In this document: positions 1 through 11,745 of the stretch, piece after piece
Numbering within the stretch: position 1 is the stretch's first letter
Layout of the letters: each line of letters begins with the position of its first letter
Assembly: GCA_021234155.1 (NCBI GenBank)
Contig: JAJEKV010000028.1
Location: forward strand, 5,246,451-5,310,450
Direction of reading: 5' to 3'
Source of the DNA: Isoetes taiwanensis
Taxonomy: Eukaryota; Streptophyta; Lycopodiopsida; Isoetales; Isoetaceae
DNA length: 64,000 nucleotides
The notes under the pieces: generated by a model
The model's database searches: none
The model's input: only the letters and a program-made list of their open reading frames with translations
Told to the model about the DNA's origin: nothing
Position numbers and translations under genes: made by a program

Positions 1-40
1 TCGTAGCTCAAACCTCTTCAATGAAGCATGGATTGGGTCA

Positions 41-1633
41 ATGAGAAAATGTGGTATGGCTTCGGCTGCTTGGAACTCGGCCTCTGATGCGGCTCTCTGG
101 GACGAGGCCGCAGATAAGCATTTTGAAGGTAAGCATGAATTAAGTAAAGAATCGGAAAGAATGCCGAAGAAAAATGTCGCCCCTGGCATTGCCATGAGGG
201 AAGTTTTTCGCAAAAAACGTTTAGATTTGCCAAGTTATGAATCGAAACAAAATGATGCTCATGTTGATATGCGTGGGCGGAATCGAGAGAATGTAAAGAA
301 TAATATTGGCGCTTCTGAAAGGCGCTTTTATGCAAATGGCTCTGGTGTGAAGAGGACTGCAGCTGGAAAAGATAGAAGATATGAGACACAGAGACTTCCG
401 TCCATGGGAGGGGAAAGAAGGCCAGAGAGGCCTTTTATGGGAAGGGAAGGAAGGCCAGAGAGGGGCTCCTATGCAGCACAGAGGTCAGGGGTAAGGCTGG
501 CAGAAAGAAAGAGTAAACCATATGCACCCTCTAGTAATTATGAAGTAGGCGAGGATGCTGGCAGTGATCAGGACGAGGATCCTGATGATAGCCAAGATCT
601 CCTTGGAAAACCTAGGTGGGATTCCAAATATGAGGGAATAGCTTCCAGGGTCCCAAATTTGAAAGGTGAAGTAGTGTATGGCATAGGTCCAATTAAAGCA
701 GCTCTTCGATCTCAAAGACGTGAAATTTATTACTTATATGCACAGGAAGGATTGACTGTGGAAATTCCTAATAAAAGGAAGGACAAGAATGATGTCAGAT
801 GGATACTGGATACATCAGAATCATCAGGTGTCAAAATAGTTTCAGTAACGAAACATGTATTAAATATGCTTGCAGATAACCGGCCACACCAGGGGTTCAT
901 TCTTGATGCTTCTCCTTTGGAACTTGTGAGAGTTGATACGCTTGAGCCACCTTTGATAGCGGGTGATCGAGTCCCAGTTTGGGTTGCTCTTGACGAGGTT
1001 ACAGATCCTCAGAACTTTGGGGCCATCCTGCGTTCTGCGTACTTTTTTGGTGCAGATGGCGTAGTAGTGTGTGCAAAAAATTCTGCCCCCCTAAGTGGCG
1101 TCGTGAGTAAAGCAAGTGCAGGAGCAATGGAAGCAATGGAGCTAATGTACTGCAAGAACATGGTCAAATTCTTAGAAAATTCCATTGAGAATGGCTGGAG
1201 AGTCGTAGGTTCATCCACTGATGCTGGCACATTACCACTCCAAGAACTTCCTGGAAAAGTGCCTACTATTGTAGTTCTTGGAAATGAGGGCACAGGACTA
1301 AGGACAAACATTAAGAGGGCATGCACAGACATGGTCAGAATTTGGGGTAGTCATATGGCAGGAAATTCTACGAGCAAAAAAATGGGAAGCAATTTGGAAT
1401 ATCAAGATAAATCTATAGAGAACAGCATAGAAGGTGAAATTGAAAGCAATTTAGAAAGCCAACCAGCTCCAGCAGAAGACGGTGAGGACATTCCTGATTA
1501 TAAAAAGGAACCTGACCCAAAACAATTATTTGGAGTAGTAGACAGCTTAAATGTCAGTGTAGCAGCAGGAATATTGCTTCATAAGTTGCTGATGCCTAGT
1601 GCTGCTTCTAATTCATGTCAGGACTCCTCATAG
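41..1633 (+). CDS. SpoU/SPOUT-family RNA 2'-O-ribose methyltransferase (MRM1/TrmH-like, organellar type)
   Basis: Predicted to methylate a ribose 2'-OH in rRNA or tRNA using SAM, probably in mitochondria or plastids. The first 200 residues are basic, Arg/Glu/Lys-rich and low-complexity. A substrate-binding SpoU N domain follows (GEVVYGIGPIKAAL, then NRPHQGFILDASPLEL). The catalytic SPOUT domain shows motif 1 (ALDEVTDPQNFGAILRSAYF), motif 2 (VVLGNEGTGLR) and motif 3 (DSLNVSVAAGILLHKLL), so the knotted SAM site looks complete. About 55 acidic residues are inserted between motifs 2 and 3. The region is a single exon. The frame is open back to base 2, so the true start may lie before the window and base 41 is only the first Met seen. 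Family assignment is firm. Target RNA and compartment are inference. Confidence 0.9.
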   Translation: MRKCGMASAAWNSASDAALWDEAADKHFEGKHELSKESERMPKKNVAPGIAMREVFRKKRLDLPSYESKQNDAHVDMRGRNRENVKNNIGASERRFYANGSGVKRTAAGKDRRYETQRLPSMGGERRPERPFMGREGRPERGSYAAQRSGVRLAERKSKPYAPSSNYEVGEDAGSDQDEDPDDSQDLLGKPRWDSKYEGIASRVPNLKGEVVYGIGPIKAALRSQRREIYYLYAQEGLTVEIPNKRKDKNDVRWILDTSESSGVKIVSVTKHVLNMLADNRPHQGFILDASPLELVRVDTLEPPLIAGDRVPVWVALDEVTDPQNFGAILRSAYFFGADGVVVCAKNSAPLSGVVSKASAGAMEAMELMYCKNMVKFLENSIENGWRVVGSSTDAGTLPLQELPGKVPTIVVLGNEGTGLRTNIKRACTDMVRIWGSHMAGNSTSKKMGSNLEYQDKSIENSIEGEIESNLESQPAPAEDGEDIPDYKKEPDPKQLFGVVDSLNVSVAAGILLHKLLMPSAASNSCQDSS

Positions 1634-2810
1634 TAAGAAAGAGGATTCATTTTATTAAGGTTTGGCAGCATCAATAATCTCACACTTGCAAGGTTTTACT
1701 GGTTGATCTCTCCTTGCAATGCAACATGTTGCTAGTTGGCCTTGAGGCTTGGCTTTGCTCTCTAAAGGTACCACTAAAATTTTAGAGTCAGTCAGATCAC
1801 GTTCTCATGAGGCTGGACTATGACTATGGCTCACATAAGATAAGGATCTTGATCCAAAACAATTATTTGGTGCAGTGTTATCGCCTTGACTGACTGCTTT
1901 CAAGACAAGGAAACAAATAAGGTACATAGAGAACTTCAACCAGGAGTTGAGAAACCCACGTTGAGTATTATTACAAGCATCCTGCTAATCCATGCTCCTC
2001 AGATTTTGCTGGTCTTGTGTAACGATCATTATTCTTGTACTGATATGAAGAGATCTTATCAAAATTAAAGAGCCCTTTTCAAAAAATAGTTCTCTTTCGC
2101 ACAACAATGTACACTAGACTTTCGCAATACTACTCCATTACCATTGCATTTACTTCCTACTTTTAGATTTGCTTTCTGCCACTTCGATAACAAAGCTTTC
2201 GACCAAGTACTTTTCCTTTGAATGACAAAATTTCAAAGCAATTTCCATACAAGAAAATCAATGATTGGTAGGATGCTTTTTAAAACACCTATTTTTAGAT
2301 ATCTACATACACAATTGTCCACATAAATGTATAAGAAGCACTAGAAACCCAATCGTATATTGGACTACCGGAGATCCACATTCTTATGTCCCAAACATAT
2401 CTTCACCTAGTATTGTCCACATAAATGTACAACAAGCACATTAAATCAAATAGAAATCCACCAATTGTATAATGGACTATCAGACATCCACATTCGCATT
2501 CACAGGGCGCACTCTAGATGTACGCATTAATGCACTCCATGTAATCATCCACTAAATCATATGAAAACCATAGAAAGAAAGGTACAAAAATATGAAAGAA
2601 ATCCTCTGTTATTATGCTATATATATGGATCATAGTTACAAAACACGAATCTGTTGGTCGTGTCCCACGGGTATCAACGGCTTTACAAGAAAAACTGTGT
2701 TGGATATGACAACGACATACATAAAACTAGTATTACGAAACATGGTTGTGATGTTATTGTTAAAAAAAAGGACCAAAAAATGACTGCCTTTTGCCCAAAA
2801 AAAAAATTCC
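1634..2810. other. Intergenic / 3' flank, no gene seen
   Basis: AT-rich sequence without a convincing ORF. Near 1849-1868 a 20-base stretch resembles the final coding part of the methyltransferase around 1516-1540 (both read CCAAAACAATTATTTGG), perhaps a small local duplication or an alternative 3' end. Near 2340-2520 two related short stretches share the phrase TTGTCCACATAAATGTA. Confidence 0.5.
2695..2808 (+). repeat. Dispersed repeat ending in A-rich tail, copy 1
   Basis: This stretch resembles 21540-21640. Both contain a TATTAYGAAACATG phrase, then a run of A, then ACCAARAAA, then a CCCAAAAAAAA run. The A-rich end suggests two 3' ends of one retroposed family, but no coding domain is visible in either copy. 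Confidence 0.45.
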
Positions 2811-3038
2811 TCAAGGGGGGTTCACCTTGAAATCCCGTATGAACCATCTGAGTTATAAGAAATGGGTTATTTTTGGAGAGTTTCGTACGAAAATATATGG
2901 AAAGGGGTGGTTTTTTATGACATTTTGCAATATTTTAAGCCTGTAGATTTTAGGCCATAATACATCCCAGATAATTTAGGCGGACGTTTTGGCGGACGTT
3001 TTGGCGCCTGGAATTTCCGGTAGACTTTTCGTAGGTGC

Positions 3039-3767
3039 ATGCCTCCGAAGAAGAAAGGAGGGTCTCCCAGCAAGGGAGACCTGATCGAGTATGAGGGGGA
3101 TTCCGCACATCTCATATCCCTGATTAATGAACTTAAATTTGAAGTTCTTGGCCTGAAAGCGGAAGTTCAGGGAATGAAAAAGCGACTGGAAGATGTGGTG
3201 GAACAGAATGCAACATTGAAGATTCAAAATTCTGAAATGGCCGCATCTCTCCAGAGGCCTTCTTTTGATTACTCCACGCAGATTCAAGAATTAGAGTCTA
3301 AGCTGGCTTCGTTGGTAGCGGAAACAACAAAAGAGCAGATGATTTTACATCAGGCCCATGTCACAGCTGAACAGGCAGACCAGGAGGCCAGAGCACGTAA
3401 TTTGAAGATCTCAGGCATTCCAGAAGATGAAGGTGAGAATTTAAACGAAGTACTTACAAAGTTTTTCAATGATATTATGCACTTTCACGAGCCGCAATTT
3501 ATATCTGGGAGAAGATTAGGTAAGCCAGGATTCCATAACAGATCAATCATGGTAAAATTTCGCACCAGGGAAGCAAGAGATAGAGTCCTTCAAAACCGAA
3601 GTGCTCTTAAAGGAGAGAAAATTTGGTTAGATCCAGATCTGACCCCTGCACAATTAGAAGTTAGAAAGAAAGAATGGGCAAGAATTAAAGAAGCACGGGA
3701 GGCAGGATATGTGGCTTATTTGGATCACAGCGGCAAGGCAATTGTTACAAACAGAAAGCGCAGTTAG
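3039..3767 (+). CDS. LINE 1 ORF1: coiled-coil RNA-binding protein
   Basis: An intact 242-residue ORF starting with a basic MPPKKKGG segment. Residues about 25-100 are heptad-like (coiled coil for multimerisation). From residue about 120 the RNLKISGIPEDEGE phrase opens an RRM-like domain, followed by a basic C-terminal domain (WLDPDLTPAQLEVRKKEW). This is the layout of L1-type ORF1 proteins, which coat the element RNA and act as chaperones during target-primed reverse transcription. ORF2 begins about 100 bases downstream. The same C-terminal domain recurs at 63.25-63.88 kb (DQDLTPTQQEFRRRE), linking the two LINEs. Absence of stops suggests fairly recent activity. Confidence 0.8.
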   Translation: MPPKKKGGSPSKGDLIEYEGDSAHLISLINELKFEVLGLKAEVQGMKKRLEDVVEQNATLKIQNSEMAASLQRPSFDYSTQIQELESKLASLVAETTKEQMILHQAHVTAEQADQEARARNLKISGIPEDEGENLNEVLTKFFNDIMHFHEPQFISGRRLGKPGFHNRSIMVKFRTREARDRVLQNRSALKGEKIWLDPDLTPAQLEVRKKEWARIKEAREAGYVAYLDHSGKAIVTNRKRS

Positions 3768-3789
3768 GGACTTGGGGCCTTGAGGATCA

Positions 3790-6700
3790 GTATGTGGAAT
3801 TCTCATGGACTGAGCCAGGCTAAGGTAGCAGCTTCTTATGAAATCTGGAAGCAATAGGATCTGTTGTTTTTCATTGAGACATGGGAACATCAAACCCGCC
3901 CATTACCGGACATCCCTGGTTTTATGGTAGTAGATCACATATGGAATGAGAAGAAAACAGAGGTAGGACGTGGTTTTGGAGGAATAGTGATTTACAGTAG
4001 AGAATGTTCTACACAGAAGCTTCAAGTCCTGAAAGCAGATATCAACAAACAGTATATGTGGTTAAAAGTAGAGGGTTTAAGACGTGATATATTTATAGCT
4101 ATATGCTATTTTGCGCCCAGCGATGCTAAAATCTATAATAGAAGAGACATGGACAAGGAAGATCCGTTTCATAATCTTTGTACAGACACATTGAAGTATA
4201 GTTCGCAGGGTGAAGTACTTATATTGGGTGATTTTAATGCTCGCACGAGCTGCCAGCAGTCCACTATGTATGAAGACATCACTGATGTCCAACTACATGA
4301 GAGAGAAGATCCGAATTTCAGAAGACAGTCTGAAGACAAAGCTTGCAACAGTATGGGAGAGTTTCTTTTGGAAGTCAACACGATTTGCAACTTGAAGATC
4401 CTCAATGGAATAACATGTTTTCCAGAATCAAAAGGGTTCACGTATATTAATCATTCTGGAGCCAGTGTGATTGACTATTGCATGGCAAGGAATCTTGACA
4501 TTGTTCAAGACTTTTACATTGGAGAGAAGCTACCGAAATCCGACCATAAGCCCCTGCACCTATTGCTGAAGCAAGTGCAAAAATCTGAAATCCAGCAGCC
4601 TATTTTTCATCCGAGATTGAAGATAGACTATAAAGCAAGTAAAAATTATAAAAAGAGAATTGAAGCACTCCTTGAACATGCTAGTTGGACGGGAAATCTG
4701 AATACTGATGCAAGATCTTTCACTCATCTCATTCATCAAGCTGCTGGAGAAGTATTTGGATACACGAAGAAACCTGTAAAGAATAGACCATGTAATGCTT
4801 GGTGGGATACAGAATGTCATGTTGCAAGAACGAAATTGCCACGGAATTGTACTCACAACCCTGCATGGTACAAGAATTTGCTGAGGAATAAAAAGCGCGC
4901 ATTTTACAGACAAAAGCAAATAGAGCTTAGTGAGCGGCTCAAAAAGAGCCCTAAAACCTTTTGGACATCGCTGAAGGGAAGATCAGAAAAGCATACTTTA
5001 AAAATAGAAACATTGCTAAAATTGGTACATGATATTTACAATAAAGAAGGCGCAGGTTGCATGCAGGTTTCAGCCACACAAACGGATTTGTTTACAGAGA
5101 TAGAGGTAGGAGATATTATTGCTGATATGAAAAACAATAAAGCACAGGATCTAGAAGGACTTTGTGTGGAATTGTTCAAATGGGGAGGGCAGAGGACGTT
5201 ATCTTCTCTTACAAGACTGCTAAATGGGTGCATCAGACAAGGATTGCCTGAAAACTGGAAGATGAACCGTGTCCACCCAATCCATAAATCAGGGGACAAG
5301 AAGGATGCAAGCAATTACAAAACTATACTAATTGGGAGTGTTTTTGCCAAAATATTAGGCAGTTTATTGGAATGCAAATTGAGCACATGGGCAGAGGCAA
5401 ATAACAAGCGTTCCTTTTGTCAAGCGGGTTTTAGAAGAGGGCATAATACACGACCATGCTCTGACATTGCGTGTGCTCGTTGAGAGAGCCAAAAAGCCAA
5501 ATAAGGTATTGTATGTTGCATTCATAGATTTCGCCAAGGCATTTGATACTGTCTCACGAAGAGAACTAGGCGAAAGAATGGCACAAATTGGGGTTCCAGT
5601 AGAGATGAGCAGTGCTATTTCACAGCTATACGCTGAAGTGCTTATCAAATTATCAGGTGATTTGGATACGGTAATCAAGAATACCATAGGAGTGCGTCAG
5701 GGATGCCCATTGTCTCCAACTTTGTTTGGCCTCTTCATAGAAGAATTGGAAGAATGGATGCGTGATCGCTCTTTGGCAGGAACGAAATTGGGTATGCATT
5801 TAATACAATTATTATTGTATGCTGATGATGTGGTCTTAGTTGCAAACAAGAAGAAAGCATTGCAAGATCTCTTGGACATCTTGGAGCCCTTTTGTGAGGA
5901 GAAGACAATGCGAGTAAATACATCAAAATCAAAGATAATGGTCTTTGGAACAAAGGACAGGCCAACATTTGTCTATCAGGGACAAGAACTAGAAACAGTG
6001 GAGAGCTATAAATACTTGGGGCTAGATTTCTCGGCAAAATATAATTGGAAGGAATGTATTAAAAGAAGAGTAACTGGAGGAAAATCTGCTCTATATAGCA
6101 TGCTTATAAAATGCTCAAAGGCATCACTTTCAGATTGAGGGCTCAAAAAGATCTTATATAAGACCTTAGTGCAACCGGTTTTGCTCTATGGAGCACCGAT
6201 TTGGGGGCCAAGTATCTCATCTAAGCTTTGGGCACAGATTGAATCCGTGCAAAAAGTATTCATACGAGAGGAGTTAGGCATCAAAGCACAGACACCATAT
6301 GCAATAATGCTTGCAAAAACAGGGATGTTCCCACTTGAGCTTGAAGCACTATTTCAGGCAATCAATTTTGTCAACATGGTGAAGAATCAAGCGTCGGATC
6401 GCATCTCATATCAAGCATTTGTGTCCACGGATCAGCAGGGATGGTTACATGATCTGAAGAATTGGGCAAGTAACTGGGGGGTAACCGATATGAATTGGCC
6501 AGAAAATAAGGAAGACACAAGGACACTGCTTGAGCAGCTTTCCATTGAACGCTTATGGGCAGTTCAGGGCAGCAGGCTAACGCATTACATATCATGTGTA
6601 AATTCAATCAGTGAGTATAAGAGTCAAGACTATATAAAGGCTAACATGCCAAAATATTTTAAGCAGGTCATAGCGAGATACAGGACGAGTTCACACAGAC

Positions 6701-6945
6701 TTGCAATGGAGACAGGACGTTGGTATAAAATCCCAATTGAGGAGAGGTTATGTAAAGTTTGTGAGTCAGATAGCATTGAGGATGAGCATCATGTTTTTAC
6801 AGGCTGCCCCGCGTACAAGGAGATAAGAGACAAGTTCGGCATTCAAGCACCTGATTTTAAATCTTTATTTCAGTTGTCACCTCTAACATTAGGTCCATAT
6901 TTTAAGGCGGTAGATTCACACCGTTCTTTATTATTGCAGTTGTAA
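3790..6945 (+). pseudogene. LINE 1 ORF2: APE endonuclease-reverse transcriptase, broken
   Basis: The protein would nick target DNA and reverse transcribe the element RNA. The endonuclease shows the catalytic Glu (FIETWE, 3870s), ILGDFNAR and KSDHKPL. The RT shows FIDFAKAFDTV, GVRQGCPLSPTLFG and the catalytic YADDVVL. The C-terminus carries a CKVCES..EDEHHVFTGC zinc knuckle. Lesions are a stop at about 3856 just before the endonuclease, a frameshift near 5467-5483 between the RT fingers and palm, and a TGA at 6136-6138. Each is a single event, so decay is slight and this copy was probably mobile not long ago. It lies directly downstream of ORF1 as expected. Confidence 0.85.
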
Positions 6946-7004
6946 ATTGCTTAAACCTGTACTTGGAAGCTCCATGGTCTTTCAAGGCCCAAAGTGAGCT
7001 TGAC

Positions 7005-7030
7005 TAATACATTACATTACATTACATTAG
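7005..7030 (+). repeat. (ATTAC)n microsatellite tail of LINE 1
   Basis: About four to five tandem ATTAC units directly after the ORF2 3' UTR mark the 3' end of the element. Pentanucleotide tails replace poly(A) in several LINE clades. Confidence 0.8.
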
Positions 7031-8106
7031 ATTTTCGATACGGGTATTTTTCTAGTTCTTTTGGACCGTATACTATGGGTTTTCTTGCTACCCCAGTAAC
7101 GCAGATGGCATATCCATATTGTATATAGGTGAATCCCCCGGGAAATGCCTAAGGTCTTGAGACCATTGTCTTACCATTCCCTATGGGAACTTTAAAACCA
7201 ATTGGCAGTCTTAGAAATAATCAGGTGTTGCTATTTCTAAGCCAAGGACTTGGAAATAAGACTCAAACCAACAACTTATAATATCATATTTGTACTTTTG
7301 AGTAAGAAAAACGATAATAAATACATAAATACTACTAGTAAAGAAAATTATGTAAAATATGTTGAACTGAAAAACAGGTATATATCAATAAAATGTTAAA
7401 CCCTTATCTAACACATGTAATTCTTATTGGCAAGATGTCTTTCAAATTTAACGACGACACGTCTACGTTTTAACATATTCCGTGTTTTGGGGGCCAAAAA
7501 ATAGCATTGTGCCAAAAAACAGAAATATAAAAAAGGACCAGCTAACAACGCCATATTTTTTCTCTAGCCGATTCTGTCTAGCCAAACTCTGAAGGTGTAT
7601 TTGCCAGACCGACATTGGGAAGATCTTCTGCTACCAGATGGGGGCAATCTCATGACGAATGCGAATTCTGGCATGGCGATTCTGGCTTCAGATTTTCCTA
7701 ACCCTGCCATGGCTGGCTGTTCAACCGGCCTCCGTTTTGCAAGGGTAGGGTTCTGTTGGTTTTTCATTTAGTCAAGCTCTGAACTTTGACATGGCCGTGT
7801 CTGCTCTTTTGAGAACACGTGACCTTGGTAGAATATTGTGAGAGGAGCGGTGCGAACTCCAGAGCTTTCCATTCTTTTCATTACTGTGGAGATTAACATG
7901 CATTTGAGCCCATTCTATGCAATGTAACATCATGCACTGCAGCTACACTTTCTCTGTATGTTTTGAAGTGGTCATTCTATAATTGCTTGGATTGACTCAT
8001 AAAGCCTGCAACTTGAGGTGCCGGAACATAACTCAAATTTATTGCACTAAGGTTTCTTGATGATGGTTGCCTCATCCATCTTGGGTTTGCAAGAAAGACA
8101 CCATAT
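7031..8106. other. Intergenic between LINE 1 and the Copia element
   Basis: No supported gene. AT-rich to about 7550, then mixed composition with a short open stretch on the minus strand (7564-7767) that resembles nothing I recognise. Confidence 0.4.
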
Positions 8107-8378
8107 TAAGAAGTTGAACCAAAACAAGACAATCAAAAATAAGAAAAAACAATGAACTCAGATAACTCAACAGAAGTAGGCAAATCCCTCAAAATGCTTA
8201 ATTATCAGAAAACTCAGAGATCTTGCCTCAGAAGGCTACAATTATAAATACATAACGCCATCTGAATCTAATGCATGAATTACTCCAAAAATGAAGCTCC
8301 TAAGATTAAGGCCATAACTTAAGAAATTACTAAAACTTGACAACATGATTCTCGCTTCTCATTTTAGTATTCTTAACA
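8107..8378 (-). repeat. Copia 3' LTR
   Basis: Read on the minus strand it begins TGTTAAGAATAC, and it is a direct repeat of 12510-12773 with scattered substitutions and small indels. Confidence 0.88.
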
Positions 8379-8388
8379 CCCCCACTTA
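8379..8388 (-). promoter_or_regulatory. Copia polypurine tract
   Basis: On the minus strand AAGTGGGGG lies immediately before the TGTTAAG start of the 3' LTR, where the plus-strand primer of reverse transcription is expected. Confidence 0.75.
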
Positions 8389-8399
8389 AAATGAGAGTA

Positions 8400-10200
8400 T
8401 TAAGAATTGATTATCTCCAACCCGAGCTTCTGCAGAAAATACTGAAACTTGGGTTTCCCCAATGCTTTTGTCATAACATCTGCAAACATGTCTGAAGTAT
8501 GACAATATTGTGATTTGATGGTTCCCTGCTGTATGATGTCTCTGATGAAATGGAATTTCACATCTACGTGCTTCATCCGTTGGTGATCTCGAGGGTCATC
8601 TGCAATCTGAATTGCCCCTTGGTTATCCACCATCACTGTCATGCCTGTATTTTTATGAATTTGGATACCTTCATTGAATGCATTTGCAATGGCATAGTAC
8701 TCAGCCTCAGTGCTCGATTGTGCTACACAACATTGTTTCTTGCTGCTCCAACTGATAGCACCCCCCTGCTAGCATAAAGACATGTCCTGAGATTGATCTT
8801 TTGTCTGCATCTCCACCCCAATCCGAGTCAGAGTAGCCTAGAATTTCCTTATCCCCACTGGCCCTGTAATGGATTTCTATTTTCAGAGAACCTGATAAAT
8901 ATCTGAGACACCTTTTGAGTGAGATACAGTGGACTTGACGAAGATCAGCAACAAATTGACTTAGTTTGGATAATGATAAGGATAGATCTGGTCGAGTGGA
9001 TATAGCAGCAAAATTCAAGGTTTCAAGTATTTGCCTGTATTTTTCTTTGATGTGGTAGTACTGAGATGAACATATGGGATCATGTGGATGAAGAAATAGT
9101 CCAATTTCAAGTGGTATGGCTACTGGGTTGCAAATAGTCATACAGAGTTTGTGGAGTAAGTTTGAAAGGTATTTTTCTTGGTAAATGAACATGGAGCCAT
9201 CAATTCTGTCATATGTGATATGTAAACCAAGGAAGTGATGGATTTGACCAAGGTCTCTCATGTGAAAGCTAGTTTCAAGTTGAGTCTTAATGGAAAACAG
9301 ATCGGGCTCATGAGCTACAATAATTATGAGGTCATCTACATAACATGGGATGTAAATAGGAAAATGAGAGAGACGAAAATAGAGACTTGGATCTGCCATA
9401 CTAATGGCGAAATGGAGATCAAGAAGAACAGAATTAAGCTTAAATTACCAGGTTCTTGAAGCCTGCTTTAATCCATACAGGGCCTTGTGGAGGTGGCAAA
9501 CTAGATTAGCTCCTTGTTCGCATCCCTCGGGTTGTTCCATATAGACGTCTTCCTGTAGATCTTCATGCAGAAAGGCATTAGTGACATCAAGTTGATGAAC
9601 AAAATAATGATTTAGACATGCATAGGCAAGGAGAGTTCTGATAGTTATCATTTGGACCACTGGAGCAAAGGTTTTGTCAAAATCCACCCCTGGAATTTGA
9701 ATAAACCCTTTGCTACAAGTCGTGCTTTGAATCTGTCAATAATTCCTGCTGCATTGTACTTAAGCTTAAAAACCCAACGTGATCCCACAATAATTCTATC
9801 TGCTGGTCGACCAGGTTCCTGCTTGTTCAATGGCCTTAAGTTCCTCATGCATGGCTGCAAGCCATCTGTCTTGTTGGGGGCTGTTAATAGCCTCAAAATG
9901 AGATAATGGTTCTACAATCATTTTTTCAGTATTCATCACATAATCCTTGAGCCAAGATGGGAGCTTTCTAGTCCTGGAAGGCTGTGCATGCATTTCTGGT
10001 TGCTCTATCTCAACAAAAGGCATCCCTTCAGGATGCTCATCAATAGTTATGCCTTTTAAATGCGTATCTTCTGCAACTTCATGGTCAACAGGTATCTGTG
10101 CTTCAGCTACATCATGAGACATGGACGGATTTGGGAGCAAGGGAGGTGATGAAGAAGGCAGTTCTTCTGGAACAATGATAAAGGTTTCAACAGACAGCAT
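8400..10200 (-). pseudogene. Copia reverse transcriptase and RNase H, frameshifted
   Basis: On the minus strand the segments run as a linker (10200-9796), RT fingers (9896-9445, with VFKLKYNAAGIIDRFKARLV and HQLDVTNAFLHEDL), RT palm (9399-8707, with the catalytic YVDDLIII and FLGLHI) and RNase H (to 8400, with EILGYSDSDWGGD and KHVDVKFHFIRDII). Frame changes fall near 9850, 9430 and 8700, so no full-length polyprotein can be made. The order and motifs are those of plant Copia pol. In the intact family this polyprotein reverse transcribes the genomic RNA inside virus-like particles. Confidence 0.88.
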
Positions 10201-11023
10201 GGCAACTTATTACAAGTTGGTTGGTCTCCAAATCTAAAAACCTGAAGGCTTTTCTATTGGAAGAATATCCAATGAACATGCATGCTCGTGCTTTTTCTTT
10301 CCATTTTTCCAGAAATAGTGGGAATTTTGACAAAAGATCTACAGCAAAAACTTTCAATTGCTTTAAGGAAGGCACTTTACCTGACCATAAGGTGAGTGGG
10401 ATCTGAAAATCAAGGCTGGCATGAGGCACATGATTCATAAGAAATGCAGCTGTTGTGATTGCTTCACTCCAAAATACAATAGGAACATTCATGGCAATCA
10501 ATAAGGCTCTGGCCATCTCTACAAGACTTCTGTTTACCCTTTCTGCCCTGCCATTCTGCTCAGGGCTATAGGGTGCTGTCAATTGATGCTCAATAGCATT
10601 TGTAATAAAAAACACTTCAAAAAATTTGGAACAAAACTCTTCTCCATTGTCAGCACATATAGCAATGATCTGCTCCTCTGTCTGCTTTTCAACAAATTGT
10701 TTGAACAATTTAAAATGCTCAAAGCACTGATCTTTTGTTTTCAAAATAAAAACAGTGATATATCTTGAGAAATCATCCAAAAACACCAAGAAATACCTTG
10801 CATCAGAGCTTGTTGGAGGATTCACATGTCCACATAGATCAGTATGGATCAAGGCGAACCGCTTGGTTTCATGTGATGTCGAAAGAGGAAATTGAGCTCT
10901 CGTAATCTTTGCTTGCATGCATACATTGCATGGTAAATTGGACACTTTATGTCCTCTTATTAAGCCTTTCTGCTTCAATAATTTCACTTTTTTGCATGCT
11001 AATGCCCGAGGCAGTGATGCCAC
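10187..11023 (-). pseudogene. Copia integrase domain
   Basis: A 278-residue open stretch with an N-terminal zinc-binding end, then the catalytic triad D (HTDLCGHVNPP), D (CADNGEEF) and E (PEQNGRAERVNRSL) in the normal D,D-35-E spacing. The family inserts the element cDNA into the host chromosome. The triad itself is intact, but the flanking domains are in other frames, so expression as one polyprotein is not possible. Confidence 0.9.
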
Positions 11024-11709
11024 AAGGATTCTTCAATAGGCGGATCTGCAACAAAATTTATACACTCATTGTGTATTGACGCCCTTTCAATTTGATACAA
11101 GTTCCCAAATCTGGAGGCTCCAACTCGAAGTTGCCTGCTTGTGTCAAGGACTTCACACCCATTTGATGTGAACCTTACTTCATATCCTGCATCTGTTAGT
11201 CTGCTAACGGCTAACAGATTTTTGAACAAACCCGAAACATAGAGAACATCATGCATAAGCATTGTAGAATGATCAAAATAAATCTTCACAGTACCTAATC
11301 CCACAGCCATTTGTGTATGATGATCTCCCACCTTTATAACTCCAGGATTCTTTAGCTCTTTATAGGATACAAAAGCCTCCTTCCATGGAGTCATGTGACT
11401 CGTGGCATCAGAATCCAGATACCAGTTGGGATCAAAAACATCGTCGGTCAGCTCCAAGGCTGCAAACAGTTCTTCAATAACCATGAAACTTTGTTCTTCT
11501 GTTGGAGTATCCTCATGGACATAAACATTGTCTTCCTCAGCTACATTTGCTTGAGGGGTTTTCTTTGAGGCAGGAGCTGGCGCAGAAGCTCGACATTCCT
11601 TAGCAAGATGACCCCCTTTCTGACATCTGAAACAAGTGATTTTGTTTCTATCAAATTTTCCTTTCTTTGGATTCTTCCCAGACCGACTGGTCTTAGAATC
11701 CATGAACAT
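10999..11709 (-). pseudogene. Copia nucleocapsid zinc knuckle, protease and pre-integrase
   Basis: A CCHC knuckle (CFRCQKGGHLAKEC) is followed by the aspartic protease start and a GAG-pre-integrase segment ending in LWHHCLGH. The protease active site reads DSDATSH where the family has DSGATSH, so the near-invariant Gly after the catalytic Asp-Ser is lost and processing should be impaired. The stretch is otherwise open for 236 residues. Confidence 0.85.
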
Positions 11710-11745
11710 CAGAGAATATGCAGTTGGGGACCTCTGTCCCTGTTT

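Larger units (their letters stand above)
2815..7030 (+). mobile_element. LINE 1: non-LTR retrotransposon, APE endonuclease + RT, (ATTAC)n tail
   Basis: A nearly full-length LINE with ORF1, then ORF2, then a pentanucleotide tail. ORF1 and the endonuclease-RT resemble those of animal-type LINEs more than the plant L1 at 12.8-19.7 kb, and the tail is a microsatellite rather than poly(A). The left limit is approximate because no target-site duplication could be fixed. A relative lies at 62.5-64 kb on the same strand. Confidence 0.85.
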
